64,000 nt of DNA from Gammaproteobacteria bacterium (GTDB taxonomy: Bacteria; Pseudomonadota; Gammaproteobacteria; Enterobacterales; Alteromonadaceae). The notes under the pieces were generated by a model. That model worked only from the letters and a program-made list of their open reading frames with translations. It was not told the DNA's origin and did no database searches. A program made the position numbers and the translations under genes. Below, piece by piece: positions 1 to 9,508 of the stretch (position 1 is the first letter of the stretch; each line of letters starts with the position of its first letter). Location: assembly GCA_018826295.1 (NCBI GenBank), contig JAHJZX010000001.1, forward strand, positions 62,001 to 126,000. The letters are read 5' to 3'.

Positions 1-1
1 A

Positions 2-43
2 CTTACGCAGGGTATGGTAAGGGCACTGGCCGGGTTATTCTAA
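2..43 (+). CDS. 3' end of a TraT-like lipoprotein gene (partial)
   Basis: The first bases read in frame as LTQGMVRALAGLF followed by TAA, ending directly before the ATG of the next gene. The next protein ends LHQGLLRSLAGIF, so this is almost certainly the tail of a tandem paralogue. Only 13 residues are visible, so nothing can be said about the rest. The zero-base gap implies co-transcription and translational coupling. Confidence 0.6.
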   Translation, partial: LTQGMVRALAGLF

Positions 44-862
44 ATGCGGCTATTGCTGTTACTTTGCCTGTGTAGCCTGCTGAGCGCTTGTACTGCTGTA
101 CATACGTCGGTAGCCAAGCGCCATTTAGATGTGCAGACCCGCATGAGCCAGACGGTGTATCTGGACCCGGTCGAGCCTGAGCTGCGAACTATTTTTTTAG
201 ATATCCGCAATACCACGGCCGAATACCAGTTGCCGCTGGCTGAAGATGTACGCCAGTTTATGCAAAGCCGCGGTTACACCCTGACTGACTCGCCGCTGGG
301 CGCGCAATACTGGTTGCAGGTTAATGTGCGCACGGTGTTAAAAGAGCAGCCTGGCAAAGTACTAATGCAGGAATACGGCATGACCGAGCGCGAAGTACAT
401 GAGCTGCTGCAACCTGGCATGGCACCGCCGCCTGAGCCGGAAACCGCAGAGCAGCGTACCGAGCGTTATAACCGCAATGCGGCAGTCTTTGTTGATACCA
501 GTATTGCCACCGATCTGGATGGCAAAGACGTGGCCCGCGCGCTACTGGTGCTGGCGGCTTTTGCCGGCGCCGAGTATATCGGCAATCAGCTGGTGCAGGA
601 TAAGTACTACACCATGCTGACCGACATTCAGATCGCCGAACGTATTGCGCCTGACAGCGAACAAAAAGTGCAGGAGTACAGTGAGCACCAACTGCGACAA
701 GGTGACAGTGGTGCGATAGAGCAGTTATGGCAACGTGATACGGATATGCGTAAATATCAGCTTAAAGTAGTCAGCTTTGCCAATAAGGCCAATTTGCAAT
801 GGCAGGATGCCGAGCAGCCACTGCATCAGGGGCTGCTGCGTTCACTGGCCGGTATTTTTTAA
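44..862 (+). CDS. TraT-like outer membrane lipoprotein
   Basis: The 272-residue protein starts with a lipoprotein signal (LLSAC, lipid anchor Cys16). It then follows the pattern of the plasmid TraT complement-resistance / surface-exclusion lipoprotein: a KRHLDVQTRMSQTVYLDP segment near the N terminus, YWLQVNV around residue 90, YYTMLTDIQIAER in the second half, and a KYQLKVVSFANKANLQW end. TraT is about 243 residues; the extra length here is an insert around residues 115-150 (PPPEPETAEQ). TraT proteins sit in the outer membrane and block mating-pair stabilisation or complement. Chromosomal homologues have no settled role. No other conjugation gene is visible. It overlaps the convergent mscS-family gene by 4 bp. 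Confidence 0.8.
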   Translation: MRLLLLLCLCSLLSACTAVHTSVAKRHLDVQTRMSQTVYLDPVEPELRTIFLDIRNTTAEYQLPLAEDVRQFMQSRGYTLTDSPLGAQYWLQVNVRTVLKEQPGKVLMQEYGMTEREVHELLQPGMAPPPEPETAEQRTERYNRNAAVFVDTSIATDLDGKDVARALLVLAAFAGAEYIGNQLVQDKYYTMLTDIQIAERIAPDSEQKVQEYSEHQLRQGDSGAIEQLWQRDTDMRKYQLKVVSFANKANLQWQDAEQPLHQGLLRSLAGIF

Positions 863-2109
863 CCGGCCGGTTTTAGTACCTCACTCAGTGCCCTGACATC
901 CATGCCACTGGGATGTTGATACACCCTTAAACCAAACTCCGGCAGAATCGCCAGCAAATGGTCAAAGATATCAGACTGAATACCCTCGTATTTCAGCCAG
1001 GCGGTGGTATTGGTAAAACAGTACAGTTCCAGTGGTAGGCCATCGGCAGTTGGCGGTAATTGCCGCGCCATCAGCGTCATGTCCTGATGAATACCAGGGT
1101 GGCTTTGCAGATAACGTTCGACATAAGCGCGAAAAGTACCAATATTGGTAATACGGCGGGTATTCACCGGCTCTTTACCGGCGTCGGCCAGTTTGTCGTT
1201 CCAGTCGTCAATTTCGCTCTGGCGGCTTTGCAGGTAGTCTTTTAACAACTTAAACCGGCCCAGCCGTTGCTTCTGCTCGGCATCTAAAAAATGCACGCTC
1301 TGCTGATCCAGCAACAGGCTGCGTTTAATGCGCCTGCCACCTGATTCCTGCATACCTCGCCAGTTTTTAAACGGATCGGTCATAAAACGGCGGGTCGGAA
1401 TGGTGGTGATAGTTTTATCCCAGTTTTGAATTTTCACCGTGTGCAGCGCGATATCTATTACATCGCCGTCAGCATTCAGTTGTGGCATTTCAACCCAGTC
1501 GCCAACCCGTAGCACATCGTTAGACGATATTTGTACGCTGGCCACCAGCGACAATATCGTATCCTGAAATATCAACATCAGTACGGCGGCCATCGCACCC
1601 AGGCCTGAAAGTAAAATCAGCGGCGAGCGATCAAATAGCGCGGCAATTATCAAAATTAACGCAATGGCATAGATGGCGATTTTTATCACCTGGATATAGC
1701 CTTTAATTGGCTTTATCCGCGCATCAGGCCGCTCTTCATAAATGGAGTTAACTAAATCCAGCAGGCTGCTTAGCGCCAGTGCTATGGTCAGGATAACAAA
1801 GGCGTTGCACACATTAACGGTAACGGCGGTAAGGGCAGGTGGTACGCCGGCAATATGCACTATACCGGTAGAAATGATGAGTGCCGGCACCACATTAGAC
1901 AGCCGTGATACAAAGGTAAACTTTTGTACTACCAGTTGCTCGTCTATGGGGGTGGAGCGTAAAGCTCTGAAGATACTGGCAATTAAAATGCGTTTTACGA
2001 CAAAATTACCCAGCCAGCTCAGTAGTAACAGCGCACTGAGCCAGAACGCCAGCGCCATATCCGGATGTTGCTGCAACGCAGCCTGCACCGGTTGTATTAA
2101 TTCTTCCAC
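859..2109 (-). CDS. MscS-family mechanosensitive channel, YbdG-like
   Basis: This 416-residue inner-membrane protein matches the length and layout of E. coli YbdG (about 415). It has several hydrophobic segments in the first 190 residues, then the MscS beta domain with GDWVEMPQLNADGDVIDIALHTVKI around residues 200-230, and a long cytoplasmic C-terminal part. YbdG-type channels give a small conductance and help survival of hypo-osmotic shock. The GTG start is supported by a GGAGG box six bases upstream. It stands alone on the minus strand, convergent with the TraT-like gene. Confidence 0.85.
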   Translation of the reverse strand: MEELIQPVQAALQQHPDMALAFWLSALLLLSWLGNFVVKRILIASIFRALRSTPIDEQLVVQKFTFVSRLSNVVPALIISTGIVHIAGVPPALTAVTVNVCNAFVILTIALALSSLLDLVNSIYEERPDARIKPIKGYIQVIKIAIYAIALILIIAALFDRSPLILLSGLGAMAAVLMLIFQDTILSLVASVQISSNDVLRVGDWVEMPQLNADGDVIDIALHTVKIQNWDKTITTIPTRRFMTDPFKNWRGMQESGGRRIKRSLLLDQQSVHFLDAEQKQRLGRFKLLKDYLQSRQSEIDDWNDKLADAGKEPVNTRRITNIGTFRAYVERYLQSHPGIHQDMTLMARQLPPTADGLPLELYCFTNTTAWLKYEGIQSDIFDHLLAILPEFGLRVYQHPSGMDVRALSEVLKPAG

Positions 2110-2205
2110 ACTTGTCCTCCGTAATCAGTGGCATAGCGTGGCATAGCTTACCCTGATGTAAGCTGAATGTCGTTGAAAAAAGCCGCCGCTGCCAGGCCAT
2201 GGCGG

Positions 2206-2946
2206 CTACCAATATTGCTCGACGGTGATATTGCCGGGGTCGCGGCGCAGGTTTTTCTTTAAGCCTAAACGTTCCAGCGCGGTTTTAGTGTCTTTGATCA
2301 TCTCAGGGTTGCCGCACAGCATTACCTGAGAGCGGTTAGTCAGGCCTTGCTGGCAAACACTTTGCAGCTCACCGCTTTGTATCAGCTCAGGCAGGCGTTT
2401 ACTCAGCGCTCCACTTAGTGCTTCGCGGGTCACGACCGGTTGATAATGCAATTGGCCCGGATATTGATGCTGGCAGTGGCTAATTAATTCGCGGTATACC
2501 AGATCGCCAATGGTGCGCACACTGTGCACCAGTACTATATGAGCAAAGCGCTGATACAACTGATGCGTGTTCAGCATCGAGATATATGGGCCTATGCCGG
2601 TGCCGCTGGCAATCAGCCATAAGTTTTCGCCGGCCGGTACTTCATCCAGCACAAAAAAGCCTGATGCCGGCTGGCTTATATCAATACTGTCGCCCATTTT
2701 AAGCTGCTGTAGCAGTGGTGACAGCTTGCCTTCAGCCACAGTGCTGACTAAAAACTCCTGCTCGGTACTGCCCGGGCTATTTACCAGTGAATACGCGCGC
2801 TGCAGCCGGCCATCTGCTGTGTTTAGTGCCAGCCGGACAAACTGGCCGGCGATAAAGTCAAAGGCAGCGGTTCGCACTTTCAGGCTGAATAAATTAGCAT
2901 GCCAGTGATGATTATCGGTAACGGTGCCATTAATCCATTGCGCCAT
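2206..2946 (-). CDS. fpr: Ferredoxin--NADP reductase, first paralogue
   Basis: The 246-residue FAD enzyme transfers electrons between NADPH and ferredoxin or flavodoxin in the cytoplasm. The FAD-binding RAYSLVNSP motif lies near residue 70. The nucleotide-binding GTGIGPYISML lies near residue 115, MLCGNPEMI near residue 210, and the chain ends in an aromatic residue (EQYW), as in bacterial Fpr. It is shorter than the second Fpr-like protein at 43.5-44.3 kb (about 262 residues). No Fur-like box was seen upstream, in contrast to that paralogue. It is a single-gene unit on the minus strand. Confidence 0.9.
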   Translation of the reverse strand: MAQWINGTVTDNHHWHANLFSLKVRTAAFDFIAGQFVRLALNTADGRLQRAYSLVNSPGSTEQEFLVSTVAEGKLSPLLQQLKMGDSIDISQPASGFFVLDEVPAGENLWLIASGTGIGPYISMLNTHQLYQRFAHIVLVHSVRTIGDLVYRELISHCQHQYPGQLHYQPVVTREALSGALSKRLPELIQSGELQSVCQQGLTNRSQVMLCGNPEMIKDTKTALERLGLKKNLRRDPGNITVEQYW

Positions 2947-3156
2947 GGTGTTATCCTGTTGCTTTAGCCTAGCCCAAGCCTAGCAAAGCCATCGGCTAGT
3001 ACAAGTACTGTTTGGCGTAATGCACTGTCAAAATATTTTACATGGCCTGCGTCGGGTTGGTGATGCTACTAAAAAAGTGGTTGAATACTAACAATAAAAA
3101 TTAAAGGCATAAATTTTGCTGGGCGGTTACAGGAAAGCAGTTAAAGGAATTGTGTA

Positions 3157-3777
3157 GTGAAGCAGTCAGTCGTAGCCTTGTTTGTTTTTGTTTCCTGGTT
3201 TAGTAGTATTGCCGCCCACGCCGGTATTATCAGCTTCACCGATCGCAGCTTATTTGAAAGCTATATCAACGACTTTGTCGTCGATGAGTTTAATGATATT
3301 AATTTAGGCCCCGCTTATGGCCGCAACCGTGCCGGTTATAGCTGGACGATGAATGATTATGGCTGTGTGAACAGTTTGGGTTGTACTTCGCCAAACTCTG
3401 TTAATCCTTTTGTCGGCAACAACAATAACTGGATTTGGACTTACGGCAGCGGCAGTTTTAACTTTAACTTTGGCATTACCGCCTTTGGTTTTGATTACGT
3501 TAACCCCTATAACAGCAACACGGCGCAATTGGGTCTGAACACTATGCTAAGCGGTGTGCAGAGCAACGGTGCATTTTTTGGTATCGCCAGTACTGATGGC
3601 AGTTATTTACCTGCTATAGCCTATCTGCAATCTCAAAGCTTTATGGGCTTTGACAACCTTACCTATTCCATCACGGCTAATGGTAGCTCAACACCGATCC
3701 CCGAGCCCTGGCCGCTGGCCGTATTTGCGCTGGCTCTGGTAATGTTTACTCTGCAAGCCCGCAAAACACATAGCTGA
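3157..3777 (+). CDS. PEP-CTERM sorting-signal secreted protein
   Basis: The 206-residue protein has a signal peptide (cut likely after the AHA near residue 22). Its Asn/Gly/Phe-rich middle (NNNNWIWTYGSGSFNFNFG) suggests a beta-sandwich like other exported PEP-CTERM proteins. The C terminus has IPEPWPLA, a hydrophobic stretch, then ARKTHS, which is the PEP-CTERM tripartite sorting signal recognised by exosortase. Such proteins are linked to exopolysaccharide and biofilm matrix. The GTG start follows an AAAGGA box. The exosortase gene must lie outside this window. The biochemical role is unknown. Confidence 0.8.
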   Translation: MKQSVVALFVFVSWFSSIAAHAGIISFTDRSLFESYINDFVVDEFNDINLGPAYGRNRAGYSWTMNDYGCVNSLGCTSPNSVNPFVGNNNNWIWTYGSGSFNFNFGITAFGFDYVNPYNSNTAQLGLNTMLSGVQSNGAFFGIASTDGSYLPAIAYLQSQSFMGFDNLTYSITANGSSTPIPEPWPLAVFALALVMFTLQARKTHS

Positions 3778-3856
3778 GCTTAGCTTAAGCGAACAGACTA
3801 AACTAATGCTGCAGTGCATGTTATGGTAGCGTTACGTTAATCGTTTAAGCCTTTGT

Positions 3857-6800
3857 ATGCGTGATACCTTTTTCTTTGCCGACTGGCAGGTAGACCCTGC
3901 CGCCAACACCTTGCGCCGCGGTAAACAGCTACAGCAGCTGGAACCCAAAGCCATGGATGTGCTGGTATTGTTATGCCGCCACGCCGGCGAGGTACTTAGC
4001 AGCGATGATATCGTGACGCAGTGCTGGCCGGGTATTGACACCGGCGACAACCCGCTGCACAAGACCTTAACCCAGCTGCGCAAAGCGTTGGGGGATAGCG
4101 CCACAGCTCCAACCTACATTGAAACCATCCGTAAGCGCGGTTACCGCACCTTGGCTGAAGTGCGCTTTCCGCTCGGGCAAGAGCAAAGTGTACAACAGCA
4201 AAGCTGGCAGCAGGGCTCGCCATTTCCCGGTCTGCAGGCCTATGATGCGCGCTATGCCAGTGTGTTTTTTGGCCGGGGCGCGCAAATTGATACCTTGCTT
4301 AGCCGCATCGCCCAGCAAATTAAATTCGGCCGCGACTTTTGTTTGCTGCTTGGCCCCAGTGGCAGCGGTAAATCGTCGCTAATTAACGCCGGGGTAATGC
4401 CCAATTTAATGCAGCCGGGCGGTTTTAACGGCATAGAGGTGGTGTCGTTCAGCAGCCTGGATTTAGCCGATGTCAGTGCCGGCCAGTTATATAGCAGCCT
4501 GGCCAGTACTTTATTAGACTGGGAAATAAATGACGCACCGGTGTTTGCCGGCGACAGCGCCGCCAGCCTGGCAGACAAACTGCAACAGCAACCACAGCAA
4601 GTATTGCAGCACTGCGTCAGGCTGCTGGCCAATAACCGTCAGCACTGCCGCCGTTTTGCCATCTTTGTTGACCGCTTAGAGGTGCTGTTGTCGTCGCCGC
4701 TGTTTAGCGAACCACAGCGCAGCGCATTTGTAAGCCTGCTTGAGCAGCTGGCCACCAGCGCTGCGGTGCTGGTGATCAGCGCCTGTCGCAACGAGTTTTA
4801 CCCCGATCTGGTCGACTACCCAAGCTTAATGGCCGGTAAGGCTAAAGGCGCCCATTTTGACTTAGCCGCGCCGGGCCGGGCCGATTTGCTGCAAATGGTG
4901 CGCTTGCCGGCATTGGCTGCCGGGCTTAGCTTTGACAGCGATGCCGCTACGGCGCTGGCGCTGGATGAAATTCTGGTGCAGGAAGCCGCCAGCAACCCCG
5001 ACGCTCTGCCAATGCTGCAATACACGCTGCAACAACTGTACCTGCAGCGCAGCAGTGACAATAAACTATTGTTTTCAGTCTATAACACCCTGGGCGGTAT
5101 AGAAGGCGCCATCGGCAAAAATGCAGAGCAAGCGATTAAAGGTTTAGGTAAAGCCGAGCAGGATAGTTTGCCTAAGGTATTGTCGCTGTTAGTCACGCTG
5201 CGTGAAGACGAGCAAAGCATTACCAGCCGCAGTGCGCGTTTAGCGCAATTACAAACCGATGCTGAGCGTGCTCTGGTCAATACCATGGTAGAGCAGCGCT
5301 TATTTGTGTCGCACCTGCAACACGGTGAGCCCTGCTTTAGCATTGCACACGAAGCGCTGCTGCGGCGCTGGCCGCGCGCCACCGCCTGGATAACAGAGCA
5401 CCACGACAGCTTAAGCGTAAAAAGCCGGCTGTTGCATTTAAGCCAGCGCTGGCGCAGCGAGCAGCAAAACAGCGCTTATTTACTGGCCGAAGGCAAGCCA
5501 CTGCAAGAAGCGCTGCTGCTACAGCAAAACCGCTTATTTCAGCTGGAGGCAGAAGAAACCGAGTTTATTCAGGCCTCGCATGCCAAAGCGCGGTTAAAAC
5601 GCTGGAGCCGCCGCGGCACCTTCGCCATCTTGTGTTTACTTACCGTTGCCGCGGTAACTATGGGCATCCGCAGCTTTCAGGCTGAGCAACAGGCACAGCA
5701 AAAGCGGCTGGCAGCAGAAAACCTGCTCGGTTTTATGGTCGGCGACTTTGCCGACAAGCTACGCAGCATCGGCCGGATGGATTTACTCGACGGTATCAGC
5801 AATAAAGCGCTGGAATATTTTACCGACTACAGCAGTGACGACAGTAATTTAAGCATTGAAGCCCGCTTGCAACACGGCCAAACGTTAGAAGCCATGGGCG
5901 AGGTAGCTTACTCGCGCGGTAAAACCGACGAAGCCATAGCCGCCCTGCAAGCGGCCCGGCTGCAGTTAGAGGCAGTACTGGCGCAGCAGCCGGATAATTT
6001 AGAGCTGTTAAAAACCTTAGGCGCCAATGCATTTTGGCTGGGGCAAATACAGTACGACGCCAGCAACTGGCAAGGCACCCAGCCTGAGTTTGAGCGCTAT
6101 TACCAGTACAGTGAGCGGATGTATGAACTGGCACCGGATAATGTCGACGCCATTATGGAACTGTCCTACGCCACCAACTCCCTGGGATCGCTGGCGATGA
6201 AGCAACAGCAATTTGATGTTGCCCGGCAGAATTTTGAAGAATCATTGCGATTGAAGCTGAGAGCGCAATCAGCAGATCCTGACAAAAACCGCTTTCAGGC
6301 GGACATTGCTAACGCTCGCTCATGGCTTGCAAGTTCTGCTCAGTCATCGGGAAATGTCAATTTGGCAATTCAAACACATCAACAGCTTCAAACTGAACTA
6401 ACTGGGATGAATATTGTTTCGCAAGAACCTTATTTACTTTTTAGACTTGCTGGAAGCTATCAAATTCTAGCGGACCTCATGGGGTATCAAGGGCGTATTT
6501 CTGAAGCAAAAGTTGTCGCAGAGGCAGGGTTCAGCGCGTTGTCTAGAGCATTGGAGCAAGACCCAGATAATAAAAGTTGGCAGAAAAGGAAACACTATTA
6601 TTATTTCCAATCGTTTAAATTTTCACTGCATTTAACGGTGGAGGAGATTGAGTACAATCGTAAAAACCTAGTGCAAACAGTTAATGACGAAAGCGTATTT
6701 CTGACTGATGTCGATAAGAAAGAGTTTATAGCGCGCCACTGGCTAACTAGTGCATTGCATTACACGGCAATGGAGATGTTTATTGAGGCAAAACAATATG

Positions 6801-7108
6801 CTGACCTTGCAAGTACTTCGTTAAATGAGCTAACTCAAGAATACCCCCAGAACCATAGCTATTTAGCTTTACTATCCGATATTCAATTATTAAAAGCAAA
6901 AACGTTAATGGCTTTGGGGCAGTCGTCTGATGCACTAGCATTGTGCGGGCGGGTGGAGCAAAAAATAGGGGATATTACAGCCGATAATAAAGACCCCAAA
7001 TACCTCATTAGTTACACCAAGTCATTGGATTGCCAAGGTAAGCTGGAAAGCCGACCTGAACTAATAACTTTATTGCGCCAAAACGGTGTAGTGGATTTTA
7101 ACTTTTAA
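3857..7108 (+). CDS. Membrane-tethered winged-helix / STAND ATPase / TPR regulator
   Basis: This 1083-residue protein combines several modules. Residues 1-100 form an OmpR/CadC-type winged helix (ending in [16 protein letters not shown]). Residues 122-580 are a STAND-type NTPase with Walker [10 protein letters not shown] at 166-174 and a Walker B-like FAIFVDRLE ending at 275. A single membrane helix lies near 590-610. The remaining ~470 residues are helical and TPR-like. By analogy with CadC/ToxR the DNA-binding and ATPase parts would be cytoplasmic and the TPR part periplasmic, so a surface signal could gate transcription. It lies 22 bp upstream of a small beta protein gene and leads a cluster with an S8 protease. 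GC content falls sharply from about base 6220 (residue ~790), so the sensor end may be mosaic. The target genes are inferred only. Confidence 0.8.
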   Translation: MRDTFFFADWQVDPAANTLRRGKQLQQLEPKAMDVLVLLCRHAGEVLSSDDIVTQCWPGIDTGDNPLHKTLTQLRKALGDSATAPTYIETIRKRGYRTLAEVRFPLGQEQSVQQQSWQQGSPFPGLQAYDARYASVFFGRGAQIDTLLSRIAQQIKFGRDFCLLLGPSGSGKSSLINAGVMPNLMQPGGFNGIEVVSFSSLDLADVSAGQLYSSLASTLLDWEINDAPVFAGDSAASLADKLQQQPQQVLQHCVRLLANNRQHCRRFAIFVDRLEVLLSSPLFSEPQRSAFVSLLEQLATSAAVLVISACRNEFYPDLVDYPSLMAGKAKGAHFDLAAPGRADLLQMVRLPALAAGLSFDSDAATALALDEILVQEAASNPDALPMLQYTLQQLYLQRSSDNKLLFSVYNTLGGIEGAIGKNAEQAIKGLGKAEQDSLPKVLSLLVTLREDEQSITSRSARLAQLQTDAERALVNTMVEQRLFVSHLQHGEPCFSIAHEALLRRWPRATAWITEHHDSLSVKSRLLHLSQRWRSEQQNSAYLLAEGKPLQEALLLQQNRLFQLEAEETEFIQASHAKARLKRWSRRGTFAILCLLTVAAVTMGIRSFQAEQQAQQKRLAAENLLGFMVGDFADKLRSIGRMDLLDGISNKALEYFTDYSSDDSNLSIEARLQHGQTLEAMGEVAYSRGKTDEAIAALQAARLQLEAVLAQQPDNLELLKTLGANAFWLGQIQYDASNWQGTQPEFERYYQYSERMYELAPDNVDAIMELSYATNSLGSLAMKQQQFDVARQNFEESLRLKLRAQSADPDKNRFQADIANARSWLASSAQSSGNVNLAIQTHQQLQTELTGMNIVSQEPYLLFRLAGSYQILADLMGYQGRISEAKVVAEAGFSALSRALEQDPDNKSWQKRKHYYYFQSFKFSLHLTVEEIEYNRKNLVQTVNDESVFLTDVDKKEFIARHWLTSALHYTAMEMFIEAKQYADLASTSLNELTQEYPQNHSYLALLSDIQLLKAKTLMALGQSSDALALCGRVEQKIGDITADNKDPKYLISYTKSLDCQGKLESRPELITLLRQNGVVDFNF

Positions 7109-7130
7109 CCCAACCATAAGGAAATATGTT

Positions 7131-7502
7131 ATGCCTAACACTCAAGCATCTGCGCTAATGCAGGTTGTTGTTAATCTGGAAAATGGCGAGCCGGTATTTA
7201 GTTATAAAAATAATGCCGGCCAACCTTGCGATGGGAATGTAACGGTAACCGAAGCCGGCACTATTACCTACCAACTGATCGACAACACCGGCAAAGGTTT
7301 AAAGTTTGTCGGCGTTGGTTTTACCACACCGTTTGATGGCATTATCGATGCTATTACTGTTAGTAATGATGGTCAGTTTGTGCAGATGATCGATACGGAT
7401 CGCACGCCTGGTGAAACCAAATTTCAGTTTGTTTTAACCAATACTGCTAACACATTAATGATACTGAGCCCAGACCCAGAAGTAGTGAATGTGCCGGATT
7501 GA
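7131..7502 (+). CDS. Small beta-rich protein with C-terminal LSPDPEVVN motif
   Basis: The 123-residue protein has no signal peptide or membrane segment. Alternating hydrophobic strands ([25 protein letters not shown]) suggest an Ig-like beta sandwich. It ends [12 protein letters not shown]. The same LSPDPxVVN motif closes the secreted protein at 9.5-9.9 kb, although the codons differ mostly at synonymous positions. I believe proteins like this are labelled DP-EP family in some annotations but could not check that. It starts 22 bp after the STAND regulator with an AAGGA box, so the two are probably one transcript, closed by a terminator. Function unknown; a ligand, adaptor or substrate of the neighbouring regulator or protease is possible. 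Confidence 0.7.
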   Translation: MPNTQASALMQVVVNLENGEPVFSYKNNAGQPCDGNVTVTEAGTITYQLIDNTGKGLKFVGVGFTTPFDGIIDAITVSNDGQFVQMIDTDRTPGETKFQFVLTNTANTLMILSPDPEVVNVPD

Positions 7503-7542
7503 TTTTTAATCAGACACTTCTTTCTGATACTGCAATCTTAGT

Positions 7543-7565
7543 AGCCCCATCTAGGGGCTTTTTTA
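7543..7565 (+). terminator. Intrinsic terminator after the STAND/beta-protein pair
   Basis: A six-base stem AGCCCC / GGGGCT with a five-base loop is followed by a T run. It separates the regulator pair from the protease pair. The same stem sequence closes the protease pair at 9938. Confidence 0.8.
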
Positions 7566-7719
7566 TTTGTATACCCTCACTGAAGCATTTTGTATATCGT
7601 CACCTGTAAGCAAAAAGTTAGTGATTGTTCTTATATCTTTTTTAGGAAATAATGCCTTAAGCATTTGATTAAATTGTTTTTAAATGCATTATGAAATAAT
7701 AAAGAGGATTGTCCTATAT

Positions 7720-9495
7720 ATGCATGTTAAAAAAACACTACTTAGTTGCTGTTTGTTAAGTGCCTTTAGTAGCCTGGCGGCAACCAGCCTTAGCAGCAAT
7801 GATCCATTAACGCCATACCAGTGGCATTTACAAAATGTTGGTCAGCCTGGTTTTACTGCATCGCCTGGTGTTGAGGGCGAAGATTTAAACCTGCTGAATA
7901 CCGATTTATCGGGGATAAGGGGTGCAGGTGTTACGGTTACAGTAATCGACAGTGGGGTAGAGTTATCGCACCCTGATTTATGGCGTAATATTGCGCCGGG
8001 GTCTTTAAACTTGCTGACAGGGTCAGCGCAGCCGCATGACCACAGCGGGCACGGTACGGCGGTAGCTGGTATTATCGCCGCTGAGGCTGACAATAACTTC
8101 GGTGGTCGTGGTGTTGCACCTGAGGCAAACATCGTTGGCTTTAACTATTTAGATGCGCAGTCGATGACCGCTTGGTTGCAGTCACATGGTGCACCACTAA
8201 ACGGAACAGCATCTTCTCGGGTATATAACCAAAGTTACAGCAGCAAGCCGGCAATGTTTATCAATGTTGATGGTGAGCAAAGCCTTAGTTTGCAGCTAAA
8301 AGATCAGGTAATGCGCAATGTTAGTCTGGACAGCAATAATGGTTTAGGGGCGTTATTTGTTAAGTCAGCCGGTAACGCTTTTAACCAGTATGATACTGTT
8401 ATCGGCGATACCGTTTTTCAGGTATTACCTTATGAAAACCAGCAACAATTTAATAATGTGGGGCTGCCGTTTCACAACGCTAACTTAAGTGCAGACAACG
8501 CCAGTTTCTGGAACTTAATCGTGTCCGCCTACAACGCCGATGGCCAGTTGTCGTCGTATTCTTCTGTTGGTGCTAATGTGTTTTTAACCGCCCCTGGCGG
8601 TGAAAGCGCTGGTCAGCAAGCCGGTATAGTGACAACAGATTTAAGTGGCTGCGATAACGGCTTTCATACTTTTTTCGGCCCGACAGATATTGCACTGCAG
8701 GCTTCCGGGCTGGATCAGAACTGTGATGCGACTGCGGCGATGTTTGGCACCTCTGCTGCAGCTGCCAGTTTGTCAGGTGCTATCGCGCTGGTTATGTCTG
8801 CCAACCCGCAGTTGGATGCAAGAACCGTTAAACATATTCTGGCTACCACCGCGCGTAAGCTGGACCCGGATAACAGCGGCGTTAACCTGAGCTTTACCGA
8901 TCGCAACGGCAACAATAGCAGCTACAACGCCATACCCGGTTGGCAGCAAAATGCGGCAGGTTACAACTTTCATTATTTTTACGGTTTAGGTGCAGTAAAT
9001 GTAGACGCTGCAGTGCAGCAGGCGCTGCAAACAACAACGACGCTGCCAGCACTGCAGGTAACCGACTGGCATAATAGCGACACTGAGCTGACAATACCCG
9101 ATGCTGATATTGAGGGTACAACCGGCACTATGCAGTTAAACGATAACCTGACAATAGAAGCTGTGCAGCTGAAGCTGAGTGTTAAGCATCAGCGTATGCG
9201 CGATCTGGCGATAGAGCTGATTTCACCGTCTGGTACCCGTAGTGTATTGCTAAGCCCCAGAACCGGCCTGGTGAATGTTGGCAGCGACACTATGCAAAAC
9301 GCTGTGCTGTTAAGCCAACATTTTTATGGTGAAGCGGCTGCAGGGCAGTGGCAAATCCGCGTGCTTGATACCGACAAAGACAGCAGCCAAACATTAATGT
9401 ATAGCCAGCAACATGGCTGGTTAAGTATGAATGACAGCAACAACAGCACAGATGGCTTGCTGCTGTCCTGGTCGTTACGCGTTTATGGCCATTAA
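7720..9495 (+). CDS. Secreted S8 (subtilisin/kexin-like) protease with P-domain, no prodomain
   Basis: Starting at the ATG that gives a clean signal peptide, the protein has 591 residues. The in-frame ATG 36 bp upstream would put 12 residues before the signal and has no Shine-Dalgarno box. The catalytic triad is Asp77 (VTVIDSG), His111 (HSGHGT) and Ser345 (FGTSAAAAS), with oxyanion Asn219 (SAGN). Residues ~455-591 form a proprotein-convertase P-domain (LAIELISPSGT, ending LSWSLRVYGH). The mature part begins NDPLTPYQWHL almost directly after the signal, so the usual ~80-residue intramolecular chaperone/inhibitor is missing. The gene 13 bp downstream may supply it in trans. It should act in the periplasm or outside the cell. 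Substrate unknown. Confidence 0.88.
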   Translation: MHVKKTLLSCCLLSAFSSLAATSLSSNDPLTPYQWHLQNVGQPGFTASPGVEGEDLNLLNTDLSGIRGAGVTVTVIDSGVELSHPDLWRNIAPGSLNLLTGSAQPHDHSGHGTAVAGIIAAEADNNFGGRGVAPEANIVGFNYLDAQSMTAWLQSHGAPLNGTASSRVYNQSYSSKPAMFINVDGEQSLSLQLKDQVMRNVSLDSNNGLGALFVKSAGNAFNQYDTVIGDTVFQVLPYENQQQFNNVGLPFHNANLSADNASFWNLIVSAYNADGQLSSYSSVGANVFLTAPGGESAGQQAGIVTTDLSGCDNGFHTFFGPTDIALQASGLDQNCDATAAMFGTSAAAASLSGAIALVMSANPQLDARTVKHILATTARKLDPDNSGVNLSFTDRNGNNSSYNAIPGWQQNAAGYNFHYFYGLGAVNVDAAVQQALQTTTTLPALQVTDWHNSDTELTIPDADIEGTTGTMQLNDNLTIEAVQLKLSVKHQRMRDLAIELISPSGTRSVLLSPRTGLVNVGSDTMQNAVLLSQHFYGEAAAGQWQIRVLDTDKDSSQTLMYSQQHGWLSMNDSNNSTDGLLLSWSLRVYGH

Positions 9496-9508
9496 TGGAG
9501 AAATTAAT

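Noticed and set aside
1742-2146. 134-residue open frame opposite the MscS gene
   Set aside because: Overlaps the whole N-terminal half of the channel gene; Ser/Thr/Cys-rich and without family features.
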